From IMG/VR virus record IMGVR_UViG_3300042981_000018, positions 1 through 43,826 of that record: a stretch of DNA of 43,826 nt, one strand, 5' to 3'. The notes beneath the pieces were generated by a model that made no database searches, was not told where the DNA came from, and worked only from the letters and a program-made list of their open reading frames with translations. Positions 7,211 through 13,935 of this stretch are shown one piece after another; position 1 is the first letter of the stretch, and each line of letters begins with the position of its first letter. A program made the position numbers and the translations under genes. This stretch comes from a virus.

Positions 7211-7395
7211 GCCGCGCCCCCGTCCTGCATCGGATCATTGAACTGCTCAGCCAGGCTTGTTTTGCTTCGCGCGAGAATCACCTTTAGCTCGGCGTTCTCG
7301 CGGCGTAGCGCATCGCGTTCCGCGCACGCATCACGCCATGCTTGCGTGATCGCCATGATCTCTGCCTGCGCCATGGTTATCTCGTGCTCGCTCAT
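7207..7395 (-). CDS. Small coiled-coil early protein, 62 aa
   Basis: 62 aa; residues 8-50 are predicted coiled coil (MAQAEIMAITQAWRDACAER, then DALRRENAELKVILARSK) with a leucine-zipper-like spacing. It overlaps the O-like gene by ATGA and is itself coupled to a tiny ORF upstream. Similar short coiled-coil ORFs occur next to phage initiators; function unknown. Confidence 0.65.
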   Translation of the reverse strand: MSEHEITMAQAEIMAITQAWRDACAERDALRRENAELKVILARSKTSLAEQFNDPMQDGGAA

Positions 7396-7472
7396 AGCTG
7401 AAACCTTGGATCGCGCACAAGCAGCGCGTTGTTCATGCGCCGGATTCGATCAAGTGCTTCCATCGTGCCCAT
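7392..7472 (-). CDS. Putative 26-aa ORF
   Basis: Starts MGTMEALDRIRRMNNALLV and ends RDPRFQL; preceded by AGGG about 8 nt upstream and overlapping the next gene by ATGA. This is the only coding candidate in the gap between the CII-like gene and the coiled-coil gene. Evidence is limited to coupling and a weak ribosome-binding site. Confidence 0.35.
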   Translation of the reverse strand: MGTMEALDRIRRMNNALLVRDPRFQL

Positions 7473-7508
7473 CGCGTGCCCTGCGTGATGGCCGTCCCTG
7501 ACCCCTGA

Positions 7509-7525
7509 CCGCGCTTCCTGCGCGG
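7509..7525 (-). terminator. GC hairpin after the CII-like gene
   Basis: A perfect CCGCGC / GCGCGG inverted repeat with a 5-nt loop, 7 nt beyond the stop of the CII-like gene. There is no U-tract, so it is not a classical intrinsic terminator; it may be a pause or nut-like/tR1-like element, by position only. Confidence 0.35.
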
Positions 7526-7531
7526 GGTGAC

Positions 7532-7942
7532 TCAGGCTGCGTTGCGCAAGATCGCAGCGAGCCGTTCGATTTCGTTGATGCCATCCATGGCGTGATGCAA
7601 GTCCATCCACTGCCGCAGCAGGTTCGTGCCGGTCGCGGCGCAAAGTGGGTCAATCAGGTGTTCGGGTATTGCGCGTTTGCCGTTTTGCATCCGGGAAACG
7701 TGTCCTCGCGACTTGCCGATGCAGGCCGCGATGTAGTCGAGTTTGTGATGCCCGGCCAAGATGGCCACGGCCAGCGCTTGTGATGCGGTTTCGCACTGAC
7801 CAACAAGCGACTGCGGCGCATTCGTTGCGGCGTGATGTACGCCGAAAGCCAAGCGCAGCGCGGCTTGTGGCCCAATTGGTTCCATTGGTTGCCTTGCGTT
7901 GCCAACCGCGTTGGAACAAAAATTTTTGGCGTCAGCGGTCAT
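7532..7942 (-). CDS. CII-like early regulator (HTH)
   Basis: 136 aa. A helix-turn-helix occupies about residues 66-93: KLDYIAACIGKSRGHVSRMQ, then NGKRAIPEHLIDPLCAATGT. The last part (NLLRQWMDLHHAMDGINEIE, RLAAILRNAA) is helical. Position directly after the Cro-like gene (ATGA overlap) and before the replication genes is that of lambda cII, and such proteins are usually annotated as CII-like or phage regulatory proteins. The N-terminal 60 residues (MEPIGPQAALRLAFG) are not typical of lambda CII, so the assignment rests on position and the HTH. Confidence 0.65.
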   Translation of the reverse strand: MTADAKNFCSNAVGNARQPMEPIGPQAALRLAFGVHHAATNAPQSLVGQCETASQALAVAILAGHHKLDYIAACIGKSRGHVSRMQNGKRAIPEHLIDPLCAATGTNLLRQWMDLHHAMDGINEIERLAAILRNAA

Positions 7943-8148
7943 GCGTCACGCTCCTGCGAATCAGGCCACAGAATCTTTTCCTTGCGAAAAACCCCGCGCG
8001 AAATGACCTCGCACTTTTCTGCAACATCGGGCGTGATGGGCTGAGAGCCCGATTTCATGCGGCTCACAGTCGCCTCTGATACGCCGAGCGCTTCAGCAAC
8101 CCGCCGTTGTGGTTTCAACCATTCGCAAAAGTCGGAGAAGGTCTGCAT
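7939..8148 (-). CDS. Cro-like repressor (YdaS/Cro type HTH)
   Basis: 69 aa from the ATG at 8148; the reading frame is open further upstream but crosses the operator region. It is a single HTH: MQTFSDFCEWLKPQRRVAEA, LGVSEATVSRMKSGSQPITP, then EKCEVISRGVFRKEKILWP. The layout fits YdaS/Cro-type phage repressors, which use a short recognition helix (SEATVSRMK). First gene of the minus-strand early operon and divergent from the CI-like gene, so it would be the lytic-switch repressor. A 17-bp palindrome lies 11 nt upstream of its start. Confidence 0.8.
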   Translation of the reverse strand: MQTFSDFCEWLKPQRRVAEALGVSEATVSRMKSGSQPITPDVAEKCEVISRGVFRKEKILWPDSQERDA

Positions 8149-8158
8149 GGCGCATAGT

Positions 8159-8175
8159 CTTTCACCACATGAAAG
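8159..8175. promoter_or_regulatory. Operator palindrome between cro- and cI-like genes
   Basis: CTTTCA CCACA TGAAAG: a perfect 6-bp inverted repeat with a 5-bp spacer (17 bp), the size of a lambdoid operator. It is 11 nt from the Cro-like start, where repressor binding would block minus-strand early transcription. Closely related sites recur at 8656-8695 past the cI-like gene. Confidence 0.65.
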
Positions 8176-8275
8176 GAATTGCAAGCCCCGTCTTTTGCAA
8201 GGCGAAAGTAGGGTTGCGCACGAAAGCGCGAGATGTGACACAAGGAAGGCGTCACGTCACAAAGGTTCACGCTAC

Positions 8276-8593
8276 ATGGAACTCAATCCAGTCAAGGTAC
8301 GCGAAGCATTGGCGCGCGCGGGGAAAAGCCAAGCTGACCTGTCTCGTCTTACGGGATGGTCAGAGGCGAAAGTGTCGCGCTATGTAACCGGCAAAAATCT
8401 GGGGGAAGTGACCTTGACGAACCTTAAGGAACTTGCGGCGGCGCTTGATGTGAGTGCGGCCGCGCTGGTGGAGCTGGAAGACGTTGCGCAAACGGATGCC
8501 GAAAAACGGCTGCTTAGGAACTTTCGAGCCGCGACAGACCGCGATAAAGGCCTCGCGCAAGCCCAGGTCGAGCCGCGCGAACCACTCCGATAG
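8276..8593 (+). CDS. CI-like repressor, HTH_XRE, no peptidase domain
   Basis: 105 aa from the ATG at 8276; AAAGG lies upstream. The XRE-type HTH covers residues 5-60: VKVREALARAGKSQADLSRL, TGWSEAKVSRYVTGKNLGEV, and TLTNLKELAAALDVSAAALV. A short charged helix follows. There is no S24/LexA-like autocleavage domain, so induction cannot work by classical RecA-stimulated CI cleavage; an antirepressor or host signal would be needed. Divergent from the Cro-like gene, and first gene of the plus-strand (pL-like) arm. It is likely the lysogeny repressor, although it could be a regulator working with an unseen repressor. Confidence 0.75.
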   Translation: MELNPVKVREALARAGKSQADLSRLTGWSEAKVSRYVTGKNLGEVTLTNLKELAAALDVSAAALVELEDVAQTDAEKRLLRNFRAATDRDKGLAQAQVEPREPLR

Positions 8594-8598
8594 TGGTT
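8580..8598 (+). terminator. Hairpin at the end of the cI-like gene
   Basis: AACCAC and GTGGTT arms around a 7-nt loop that spans the stop codon; followed by GAATTAGG rather than a T-run. Weak terminator at best. Confidence 0.3.
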
Positions 8599-8655
8599 GA
8601 ATTAGGCTGTTAACCTGAACGCTGTATAAACGGCGTTCCATGTCACGAAATATTC

Positions 8656-8695
8656 CTTGCATCCCATGAAAGGACATGCTTTCATGTGACGAAAG
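8656..8695. promoter_or_regulatory. Two operator-like sites upstream of the plus-strand early genes
   Basis: Read as 17-mers, 8656-8672 (CTTGCATCCCATGAAAG) matches the 8159-8175 operator at 14 of 17 positions. Positions 8679-8695 read on the minus strand (CTTTCGTCACATGAAAG) match at 15 of 17. The two sites also create a 22-bp inverted repeat CATGAAAG-N6-CTTTCATG (8665-8686). They sit just ahead of the ribosome-binding site at 8694-8702, so the same repressor probably controls the plus-strand operon here, like lambda OL. I could not place a convincing -35/-10. Confidence 0.6.
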
Positions 8696-8704
8696 GAGGG
8701 TGAC

Positions 8705-8980
8705 ATGATCAATCGACGTTTCTCCCGCACGCCATGGCGCGAAGCACTGGTTTCGATTCGCGGGCAAAAAACGTGGGCGGTGCGCAACGGCCACCGCGAT
8801 CCCATCGCCATCATCTACACCGGCGAAGCCGACGCGCGGCTAATGGCCGCATCGCCGCGCTTGCTCGGATCCCTGAAACACATGATCGCAATCGTGCGAA
8901 TGCACGAGGGCGAACTGCGCGCGTCGGAGAAAGCTAAGTACGCGGCGGCGCAAACCTTGGTCAAGGAGATCGAAGGATGA
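8705..8980 (+). CDS. Hypothetical early protein, 91 aa
   Basis: 91 aa preceded by a strong AGGAGGGTGAC ribosome-binding site. Features GHRDPIAIIYTGEADARLMA, ASPRLLGSL and a helical C-terminus. The ADARLMAASPRLLxSL motif is common in small phage early proteins of unknown function. First gene after the operator-like repeats, so expected to be expressed immediately on induction. It overlaps the next gene by ATGA. Confidence 0.7.
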   Translation: MINRRFSRTPWREALVSIRGQKTWAVRNGHRDPIAIIYTGEADARLMAASPRLLGSLKHMIAIVRMHEGELRASEKAKYAAAQTLVKEIEG

Positions 8981-9243
8981 ACACCAACGCAGCCATGGTT
9001 CACTTTCGGCCATCGCGTCATCGCGAGCCGATTCGCGAGTGCATGGACGGGCCGGACAACGCATTTCGCGAAGTCGTGAAACCGCTGCCGAGCACGCGAC
9101 CGACTATGCGCTTCGTCGACATGAATGCGGACGAGCAGGAACTGGCGCGTGGTATGTGGGCGTCGGCTGGGCCGAATGACGGTTGCGGGTACTTTTGGTT
9201 CGGCGGGATGCTGATCAAGAATCGCGTTGGAGGTGCAGCGTGA
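8977..9243 (+). CDS. Hypothetical early protein, 88 aa
   Basis: 88 aa; contains [37 protein letters not shown]. No signal peptide or membrane helix. Overlaps the upstream gene by ATGA and the repeat protein downstream by GTGA. Family not recognised. Confidence 0.65.
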   Translation: MNTNAAMVHFRPSRHREPIRECMDGPDNAFREVVKPLPSTRPTMRFVDMNADEQELARGMWASAGPNDGCGYFWFGGMLIKNRVGGAA

Positions 9244-10193
9244 ACACATCCAGGGCAGCCACGAAGCGCAAGCCTAAAGCAGCAAAGGCCGGAGCGATTG
9301 TTGTTGCATACAAGGGTTTCAACGAAGACTGGACGTGTCGCGGTTACCAATACGCAGCCGGCGAGACCTATGTGCATCCCGGCGCTGTCGTGGCCTGCCC
9401 GAACTTGGCTCAGGTCGCTAGCGGCTGCGGTGGCTTCCACGCTTGCGAGTACCCGCTCGACGTGTTCGGATACTACGCTCCGGCGCGGTCGCGCTACGCA
9501 ATCGTCGAGCAATCAGGCACGCTTGCGCGACACGGCGAAGACAGCAAGATCGCCAGCAGCAAGATCACGATCAAGGGCGAGATCGGTATCCCTGGTCTCG
9601 TGAAGGCGGCCGTTGAGTACATTGTTTCTCGTTGCGACCCACCCGGCAAGGATTCGGCCGCGACGAACACGGGTAACCAGTCGGCCGCGACGAACACGGG
9701 TAACTGGTCGGCCGCGACGAACACGGGTAACCAGTCGGCCGCGACGAACACGGGTGACCGGTCGGCCGCGACGAACACGGGTGACCAGTCGGCCGCGACG
9801 AACACGGGTAACTGGTCGGCCGCGACGAACACGGGTAACTGGTCGGCCGCGACGAACACGGGTGACCGGTCGGCCGCGACGAACACGGGTAACTGGTCGG
9901 CCGCGACGAACACGGGTAACTGGTCGGCCGCGACGAACACGGGTAACCAGTCGGCCGCGACGAACACGGGTAACTGGTCGGCCGCGAGTGTCGAAGGGCA
10001 ATCTTCCATTGCAATTGCTTCGGGCAAAGGCGGCCGCAGCATGGGTGCAAAAGGATGCGCACTGTTCCTCGTCGAGCGCGACGATAACTACAAAATCGTC
10101 GCGGTGTGGGCAGGCATCGTCGGCCACGGCGGCATCAAGCCGAACGTTTGGTACACGCTCAAGGACGGCAAGCCGGTCGAGGTGGCGTCATGA
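9240..10193 (+). CDS. Repeat protein with N-terminal phage domain (DUF7666-like)
   Basis: 317 aa from a GTG overlapping the previous stop (GTGA). Residues about 20-135 form a domain found in many phage proteins ([57 protein letters not shown]); I believe this is Pfam DUF7666, function unknown. Residues 139-246 are twelve 9-residue repeats SAATNTGxx, where xx is NQ, NW, DR or DQ. The C-terminus ([37 protein letters not shown]) resembles a beta-solenoid cap. The repeat could form a beta-helix presenting the variable pair on one face. The role is not known. Confidence 0.8.
   Translation: MNTSRAATKRKPKAAKAGAIVVAYKGFNEDWTCRGYQYAAGETYVHPGAVVACPNLAQVASGCGGFHACEYPLDVFGYYAPARSRYAIVEQSGTLARHGEDSKIASSKITIKGEIGIPGLVKAAVEYIVSRCDPPGKDSAATNTGNQSAATNTGNWSAATNTGNQSAATNTGDRSAATNTGDQSAATNTGNWSAATNTGNWSAATNTGDRSAATNTGNWSAATNTGNWSAATNTGNQSAATNTGNWSAASVEGQSSIAIASGKGGRSMGAKGCALFLVERDDNYKIVAVWAGIVGHGGIKPNVWYTLKDGKPVEVAS
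9654..9977 (+). repeat. Twelve 27-bp in-frame tandem repeats
   Basis: Twelve perfect-length 27-bp units (TCGGCCGCGACGAACACG plus GGTRACYRG). Units differ only in the last two codons, as AACCAG, AACTGG, GACCGG or GACCAG. The order is NQ, NW, NQ, DR, DQ, NW, NW, DR, NW, NW, NQ, NW. The near identity points to recent expansion by slippage or recombination; copy number is likely to vary and to be hard to assemble. Confidence 0.95.
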
Positions 10194-10345
10194 GCGCGCG
10201 CAAGCCGCCGTTTCGTGGCGCGAGCGACATTCAGCGCCAGCAGCATCGAAAACGTCCAGTGTGGATCGGAAACACCCTGCTGACACTCGGGTGGTGCGCA
10301 GTATTGGTTCTTTTGTGGGCGCGCTCGCAAGGGTGGCTGTCATGA
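10190..10345 (+). CDS. Small membrane protein, 51 aa
   Basis: 51 aa with a basic N-terminus ([20 protein letters not shown]) and one hydrophobic segment, [20 protein letters not shown], near the C-terminus: N-in topology expected. ATGA overlaps at both ends. Function unknown. Confidence 0.65.
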   Translation: MSARKPPFRGASDIQRQQHRKRPVWIGNTLLTLGWCAVLVLLWARSQGWLS

Positions 10346-10620
10346 GCGCCGCAGCGTTTGCCAGGCCGCAAGACTTAGCGCAGTCACAAGCCGCGCTATG
10401 TGACCGGATCGCGGTGTGGTCGCGCGCGGGCCACCCGGTCGGCGGTGCGTTGTGGACGGATGCGGTCGCGGCCAGCTTTGCACTCGAAACCAAAATTGCA
10501 GCCGAACGCCGGGAAGTGGCTGACAACCTGCTGTACATACAGGCACTTGACAATCTTGCGGACGTCATCGATGCGGAAGTCGAACGTTTGCGCGAAGCGG
10601 AGGACGACGACGATGTGTGA
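10342..10620 (+). CDS. Hypothetical early protein, 92 aa
   Basis: 92 aa, largely helical with an acidic tail (LREAEDDDDV). SFALETKIAAERREVADNLL suggests a coiled or helical-bundle protein. ATGA overlap with the membrane protein upstream, 8-nt overlap with the next gene. No family recognised. Confidence 0.65.
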   Translation: MSAAAFARPQDLAQSQAALCDRIAVWSRAGHPVGGALWTDAVAASFALETKIAAERREVADNLLYIQALDNLADVIDAEVERLREAEDDDDV

Positions 10621-10792
10621 ACTCGATGACGAAAAGATGGACGCGGCGACAAACGCCATGCTGCGCAGTACGAACGCGTTGTTTGACGCAATCCTTGGCC
10701 CTGCAATCAAGCGTGCGGAAGCCAACGCCGACAAGTATCACAAGGCATTTCTTGCAGCGAACGAAGATGACGATCCACCGGAGGCCGCATGA
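10613..10792 (+). CDS. Hypothetical early protein, 59 aa
   Basis: 59 aa, acidic and helical (MCELDDEKMDAATNAMLRST, then ADKYHKAFLAANEDDDPPE). Coupled to both neighbours. Unknown function. Confidence 0.6.
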   Translation: MCELDDEKMDAATNAMLRSTNALFDAILGPAIKRAEANADKYHKAFLAANEDDDPPEAA

Positions 10793-11001
10793 ACGGTTAC
10801 GGCTTCGCGGGCGGTCATAAGGTCACGCAATTGGCGCACATGCCACTGGCGCACGAAGCAACCATCATTGCCCGCGTGCAATCTATGCGCACTCGCGGCG
10901 GTGTGGTTGCTGAGCCGCTTGATTTCGAAACAAGCGCGCGCTGGCTGCATCACTTCACACACAAGGCGCGCGTGACGGTTCCGCCGCCGCGTGCAGCCTG
11001 A
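10789..11001 (+). CDS. Hypothetical early protein, 70 aa
   Basis: 70 aa starting MNGYGFAGGHKVTQLAHMPL; no recognisable domain. ATGA overlap upstream; followed by a 144-nt intergenic stretch before recT that contains a long inverted repeat. Confidence 0.6.
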   Translation: MNGYGFAGGHKVTQLAHMPLAHEATIIARVQSMRTRGGVVAEPLDFETSARWLHHFTHKARVTVPPPRAA

Positions 11002-11070
11002 CCTTTATGTCGGCCCCGCCGCATTCCCTCGCGTCCCCCCTGCGCGCGCGGCGGCGGTCGGCTCCTTTTC

Positions 11071-11120
11071 AACCGGCGCGGTTTTTGTGATCACGAGCGT
11101 TTTCACGGCCCGCGCCGGTT
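11071..11120 (+). promoter_or_regulatory. Long inverted repeat in the recT leader
   Basis: Perfect 11-bp arms AACCGGCGCGG (11071-11081) and CCGCGCCGGTT (11110-11120) around 28 nt. That loop itself starts with TTTTT and contains the palindrome GTGATCAC. The structure ends 25 nt before the recT start. It may act as an attenuator or RNA-protection stem, or as a protein-binding site. Only the symmetry is seen. Confidence 0.55.
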
Positions 11121-11145
11121 GATCCAAACGTTATGGAGAATAGCA

Positions 11146-12111
11146 ATGAGCCATGAGCTAAGGCCGTACGAGAATGCGATCCAAACAGCCAAGAAGCGGT
11201 TTCAGGATATAGCTTCCAAGGCGGTAAATTACGACAACGAATGCATTTTCGCCATGCAGGCGCTTATGCGCACAGACTTTGCGATGAAGATCGCGAACGA
11301 AAACCCGCAGTCTCTTCATCTGGCGATGATCAACGTTGCCAGTACGGGTCTCACATTGAACCCAGCAAACGCGTATGCCTACCTTGTGCCGCGCGATGGC
11401 GCAATTGTGCTGGATATTTCGTACAAGGGGCTGATCAAGATCGCGACAGATTCGGGTGCAGTCATGTGGGCGCGAGCCGACGTAGTGTACTCGGCTGACA
11501 CATTTACTTATCACGGCCCTGCGTCCATCCCCGATCACCAAGCCGATCCATTCAAGACTGATCGCGGCGAAGTTGTTGGCGCGTATTGCATCGCAAAGAC
11601 CAAGGACGGCGACATTCTAACCGAAGTCATGTCGATGACTGAGCTTGCCAAGATTCGTGATAAGTCGATGGCCTACGTAAAGACAAAGAAAGGGCCGTGG
11701 GTTGAGTGGTTCGAGCAAATGGCCAAGAAAGCCATTATCAAACGCGCAAGCAAAACGTGGCCGTACACGAACGACAAGCTCGCGCAAGTCATTGAAGTCG
11801 CCAACAATGCAGAAGGCGGCTACGAGTTTGGCAGCGAGGAGGAACGCGAAGCCAAGCACCAGCTTCAACACGAGGCTGCCGTGGGGAGGAACTGGCCATC
11901 TGTGGCCGCGCTCAAGGAACATCTTGAACCAGCTCCGGACGATCGGGATGCTTACGCAATCTCGGAAGTCTGGAACGAGATTTCCAAGGATGACCAGATT
12001 CTTTTATGGCGCGCGCCAACGAAAGGTGGCTTGGTGTTCACAACCGAACAGCGCGCATGGATGCGCGAGTTGTCGTCGCGGGTCAGCACGCAACAGGAGA
12101 AAGCCGCATGA
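11146..12111 (+). CDS. recT: RecT single-strand annealing protein
   Basis: 321 aa from the ATG at 11146, preceded by GGAGAA; an upstream in-frame TTG at 11119 is less likely. RecT family signature: [59 protein letters not shown], then [14 protein letters not shown] and [20 protein letters not shown]. It anneals complementary single strands in phage recombination. No RecE-type exonuclease gene is adjacent, so the partner may be NinB, the SSB encoded next door (ATGA-coupled), or a host nuclease. The C-terminal 90 residues are divergent. Confidence 0.93.
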   Translation: MSHELRPYENAIQTAKKRFQDIASKAVNYDNECIFAMQALMRTDFAMKIANENPQSLHLAMINVASTGLTLNPANAYAYLVPRDGAIVLDISYKGLIKIATDSGAVMWARADVVYSADTFTYHGPASIPDHQADPFKTDRGEVVGAYCIAKTKDGDILTEVMSMTELAKIRDKSMAYVKTKKGPWVEWFEQMAKKAIIKRASKTWPYTNDKLAQVIEVANNAEGGYEFGSEEEREAKHQLQHEAAVGRNWPSVAALKEHLEPAPDDRDAYAISEVWNEISKDDQILLWRAPTKGGLVFTTEQRAWMRELSSRVSTQQEKAA

Positions 12112-12539
12112 GTCGCGGAATTAACAAGGTCATCCTGATCGGCAACCTGGGCGCCGATCCCGAAACGCGCTACAGCGCGTCCGGCTCGGCGATCTGCTCG
12201 GTCAGCGTGGCCACGTCGGAAAGTTGGAAGGACAAGCAGACAGGCGAGAAGCAGGATCGCACCGAGTGGCATCGCGTGAAGTTTTTCGGCAAGCTCGCCG
12301 AGATCGCCGGCAAGTACCTGAAGAAGGGCCGGCAGGTGTATATCGAAGGCTCGATCCGTTCGAGCAAGTACACCGACAAGGAAGGCATTGAGCGCTGGAG
12401 CACCGACATCATCGCCAACAACATGCAGATGCTGGGCGGCCCGGGTGACGGCGAACCGCGTCAACCATCACGCGTTCCAGCCACGCCCGAACCGCAGCCG
12501 GATCAAGACGGGTTCGTGGACGACGAGATTCCGTTCTAG
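12108..12539 (+). CDS. ssb: Single-stranded DNA-binding protein
   Basis: 143 aa. OB fold with [61 protein letters not shown] proline-rich linker follows, then the acidic tip DDEIPF, the tail that recruits partners such as PriA and RecO. Likely coats phage replication forks and recombination intermediates with RecT and NinB. ATGA-coupled to recT. The stop is followed after 7 nt by the first attC-like site, so ssb forms the upstream edge of the cassette region. Confidence 0.95.
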   Translation: MSRGINKVILIGNLGADPETRYSASGSAICSVSVATSESWKDKQTGEKQDRTEWHRVKFFGKLAEIAGKYLKKGRQVYIEGSIRSSKYTDKEGIERWSTDIIANNMQMLGGPGDGEPRQPSRVPATPEPQPDQDGFVDDEIPF

Positions 12540-12546
12540 ACGCGCG

Positions 12547-12604
12547 ACCCAACGATTGAGTGCAGCGGCGCCGGTACGGCGTCCGCTGGAATGCAGAGTT
12601 GGAC
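12547..12604 (+). other. attC site 1 (after ssb)
   Basis: R'' ACCCAAC, 9 nt, CAGCGG stem with CCGCTG, 9 nt, R' GTTGGAC. 58 bp. R'' fits RYYYAAC and R' fits GTTRRRY exactly. The stretch 12557-12614 is identical to 13156-13213 in attC 3. Confidence 0.85.
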
Positions 12605-12626
12605 GGCGCACCACCAATCGAACAAC

Positions 12627-12890
12627 ATGAAAGCATGGACTGACTACCCGATTATTGAGCTTGGCGATGTACCGCATGAAAGAGCACCCGTGCGCGAATG
12701 CAGCGTTTTGAGCTACGACGGCGACAAGCGCTGTCTTGTTCTTGTTGACGGCGTGACCAAGGAAATCAAGGCTGGATACTTGTATACAAAGCCTGGGCGC
12801 AGTGGCGAAGTGCCGATACTAACGTGGCGGCAACTGCGCTTGTTGGAAGCGCCCTCTAACACCCGAAATCAGCCGGACGGGCAGCGGTAG
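12627..12890 (+). CDS. Cassette 1 protein, 87 aa, phage-type hypothetical
   Basis: 87 aa: MKAWTDYPIIELGDVPHERA, CSVLSYDGDKRCLVLVDGV, EIKAGYLYTKPGRSGEVPIL. A small domain I associate with short phage and cassette proteins; function unknown. It begins 23 nt after the R' of attC 1 and its last residues, SNTRNQPDGQR, are read through the R'' of attC 2. Such NTRNQ tails are typical of cassette ORFs that end inside attC. Confidence 0.75.
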   Translation: MKAWTDYPIIELGDVPHERAPVRECSVLSYDGDKRCLVLVDGVTKEIKAGYLYTKPGRSGEVPILTWRQLRLLEAPSNTRNQPDGQR

Positions 12891-12922
12891 CTGACCGGCT
12901 CGGCTGGATTGAGCAGTTATGT
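12854..12922 (+). other. attC site 2
   Basis: R'' CTCTAAC, 9 nt, CAGCC...GGCTG and AGCCGG...CCGGCT stems, 9 nt (GATTGAGCA), R' GTTATGT. 69 bp. The core boxes deviate from consensus at the first base of R'' and the fifth base of R'. Confidence 0.7.
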
Positions 12923-12944
12923 GGCATAAGAACTGGAGAAAGCA

Positions 12945-13151
12945 ATGAACAAAGTAAAGGTGAGAATCGCTGTGGCGGTAGCCCCGGATGGGTCATGGAA
13001 CGCATGCGGTTTCAGCAACGCACGCAACGACGCGGACAAGATGGAACTTGCTGTAGAGCCGATCCCGGACGGCGAGGCCAGGTATTGGCTGGAGGCGGAG
13101 TTACCAATGCCGACTACCGAAACCGTGCAAGCAACAGTTGCTGCCGCATAA
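12945..13151 (+). CDS. Cassette 2 protein, 68 aa
   Basis: 68 aa starting MNKVKVRIAVAVAPDGSWNA; a beta-rich small protein with acidic composition (MELAVEPIPDGEARYWLEAE). GGAGAAAGCA precedes the start. The stop codon TAA lies within the R'' of attC 3. Homologues with the AVAVxxDGxWNAxG pattern occur in phages and cassettes, to my recollection; function unknown. Confidence 0.75.
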   Translation: MNKVKVRIAVAVAPDGSWNACGFSNARNDADKMELAVEPIPDGEARYWLEAELPMPTTETVQATVAAA

Positions 13152-13203
13152 CAACTGAGTGCAGCGGCGCCGGTACGGCGTCCGCTGGAATGCAGAGTTG
13201 GAC
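13146..13203 (+). other. attC site 3
   Basis: R'' GCATAAC (one mismatch), 9 nt, CAGCGG/CCGCTG stem, 9 nt, R' GTTGGAC. 58 bp. The stem, spacer and R' are identical to those of attC 1. Confidence 0.85.
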
Positions 13204-13224
13204 GGCGCACCACGAGGACGAACA

Positions 13225-13566
13225 ATGCCACTGACAACGATGTTGCACCAATGTGAGCTTGACCAGCCGACCGGAAATCCGGAACTGGATGAATTGCTTG
13301 TCGAGGCCAAGGCCGCTACGGGGCGCAACTACCAAATTGTGATGCACCCGCGATACGAGCGGAAGCGCACAGGAATTTGGTATCGGATGGTGCAAACTGG
13401 CATGCAGCCGAGATTGTACCTCGAAGTGCCAGGCTGTTTTCCATGGCAGGTGATGCGATGCGCGCAAGACGAAGCGACCGTATTTGCCTACCTCTATGGA
13501 CTCGTGAATGGCGCGAACGAACATGTGCCGCCCAACACCCGAAATCAGGCGGACAAGCCAGCGTAG
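13225..13566 (+). CDS. Cassette 3 protein, 113 aa
   Basis: 113 aa: MPLTTMLHQCELDQPTGNPE, LDELLVEAKAATGRNYQIVM, GCFPWQVMRCAQDEATVFAY. No domain recognised. The C-terminus HVPPNTRNQADKPA is translated from attC 4. Located 22 nt after the R' of attC 3, with a weak GAGGACGAACA leader. Confidence 0.7.
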   Translation: MPLTTMLHQCELDQPTGNPELDELLVEAKAATGRNYQIVMHPRYERKRTGIWYRMVQTGMQPRLYLEVPGCFPWQVMRCAQDEATVFAYLYGLVNGANEHVPPNTRNQADKPA

Positions 13567-13599
13567 CTGGATTGGCTCGCCTGGATTGAGTAGTTAGGC
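13530..13599 (+). other. attC site 4
   Basis: R'' GCCCAAC, 9 nt (ACCCGAAAT), nested stems CAGGCG/CGCCTG, AGCCA/TGGCT and CCAGC/GCTGG, 9 nt (GATTGAGTA), R' GTTAGGC. 70 bp; a textbook example of this site type. Confidence 0.88.
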
Positions 13600-13617
13600 G
13601 GCACAGCGGAGAAAGAC

Positions 13618-13872
13618 ATGAGCGACCTATTACGGATGGACCACATAAACAGCCTGCCACAGCCTTTCGTTGCGCACTTTTGCGGGGGTAGCGAATGGCC
13701 GGTGTTCGATATTGACGTTGAGACAGGACTGCTTCGCATCGATGTTTGTGGGCTGCTGGAAGTGACGAACATCGGCAACGTGATGTTCTTCCGCGACATG
13801 GATGGAGTGGAGCACGACGCGGACAGTTTTTACAACGAGGACGAGCTGCCTAACGACCGAAATCAGCGGTGA
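13618..13872 (+). CDS. Cassette 4 protein, 84 aa
   Basis: 84 aa: MSDLLRMDHINSLPQPFVAH, EWPVFDIDVETGLLRIDVCG, VMFFRDMDGVEHDADSFYNE; compact and acidic. The end LPNDRNQR is read through attC 5. GGAGAAAGAC is the ribosome-binding site, 18 nt after the R' box. Unknown function. Confidence 0.75.
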   Translation: MSDLLRMDHINSLPQPFVAHFCGGSEWPVFDIDVETGLLRIDVCGLLEVTNIGNVMFFRDMDGVEHDADSFYNEDELPNDRNQR

Positions 13873-13905
13873 GCGAAGCGAATCCGCTGAATTGACTTGT
13901 TGGAC
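13848..13905 (+). other. attC site 5
   Basis: R'' GCCTAAC, 9 nt (GACCGAAAT), CAGCGG/CCGCTG stem with a 14-nt loop region, 9 nt, R' GTTGGAC. 58 bp, exact consensus boxes. Confidence 0.88.
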
Positions 13906-13935
13906 GGCACGCCACCACCACGCAAGGAACTTACG

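Noticed and set aside
8148-8184. Promoter with TTGCAA and GACTAT ahead of the Cro-like gene
   Set aside because: A 19-bp spacer and a start point at or after the ATG would require a leaderless mRNA; too weak to call.
9654-9977. Possible CRISPR array
   Set aside because: Units are contiguous and nearly identical with no unique spacers, and are in frame with a coding gene.
9494-10127. Long minus-strand frames across the 27-bp repeats
   Set aside because: A repeat length divisible by three keeps all frames open; products are pure repeats such as RGRPVTRVR.
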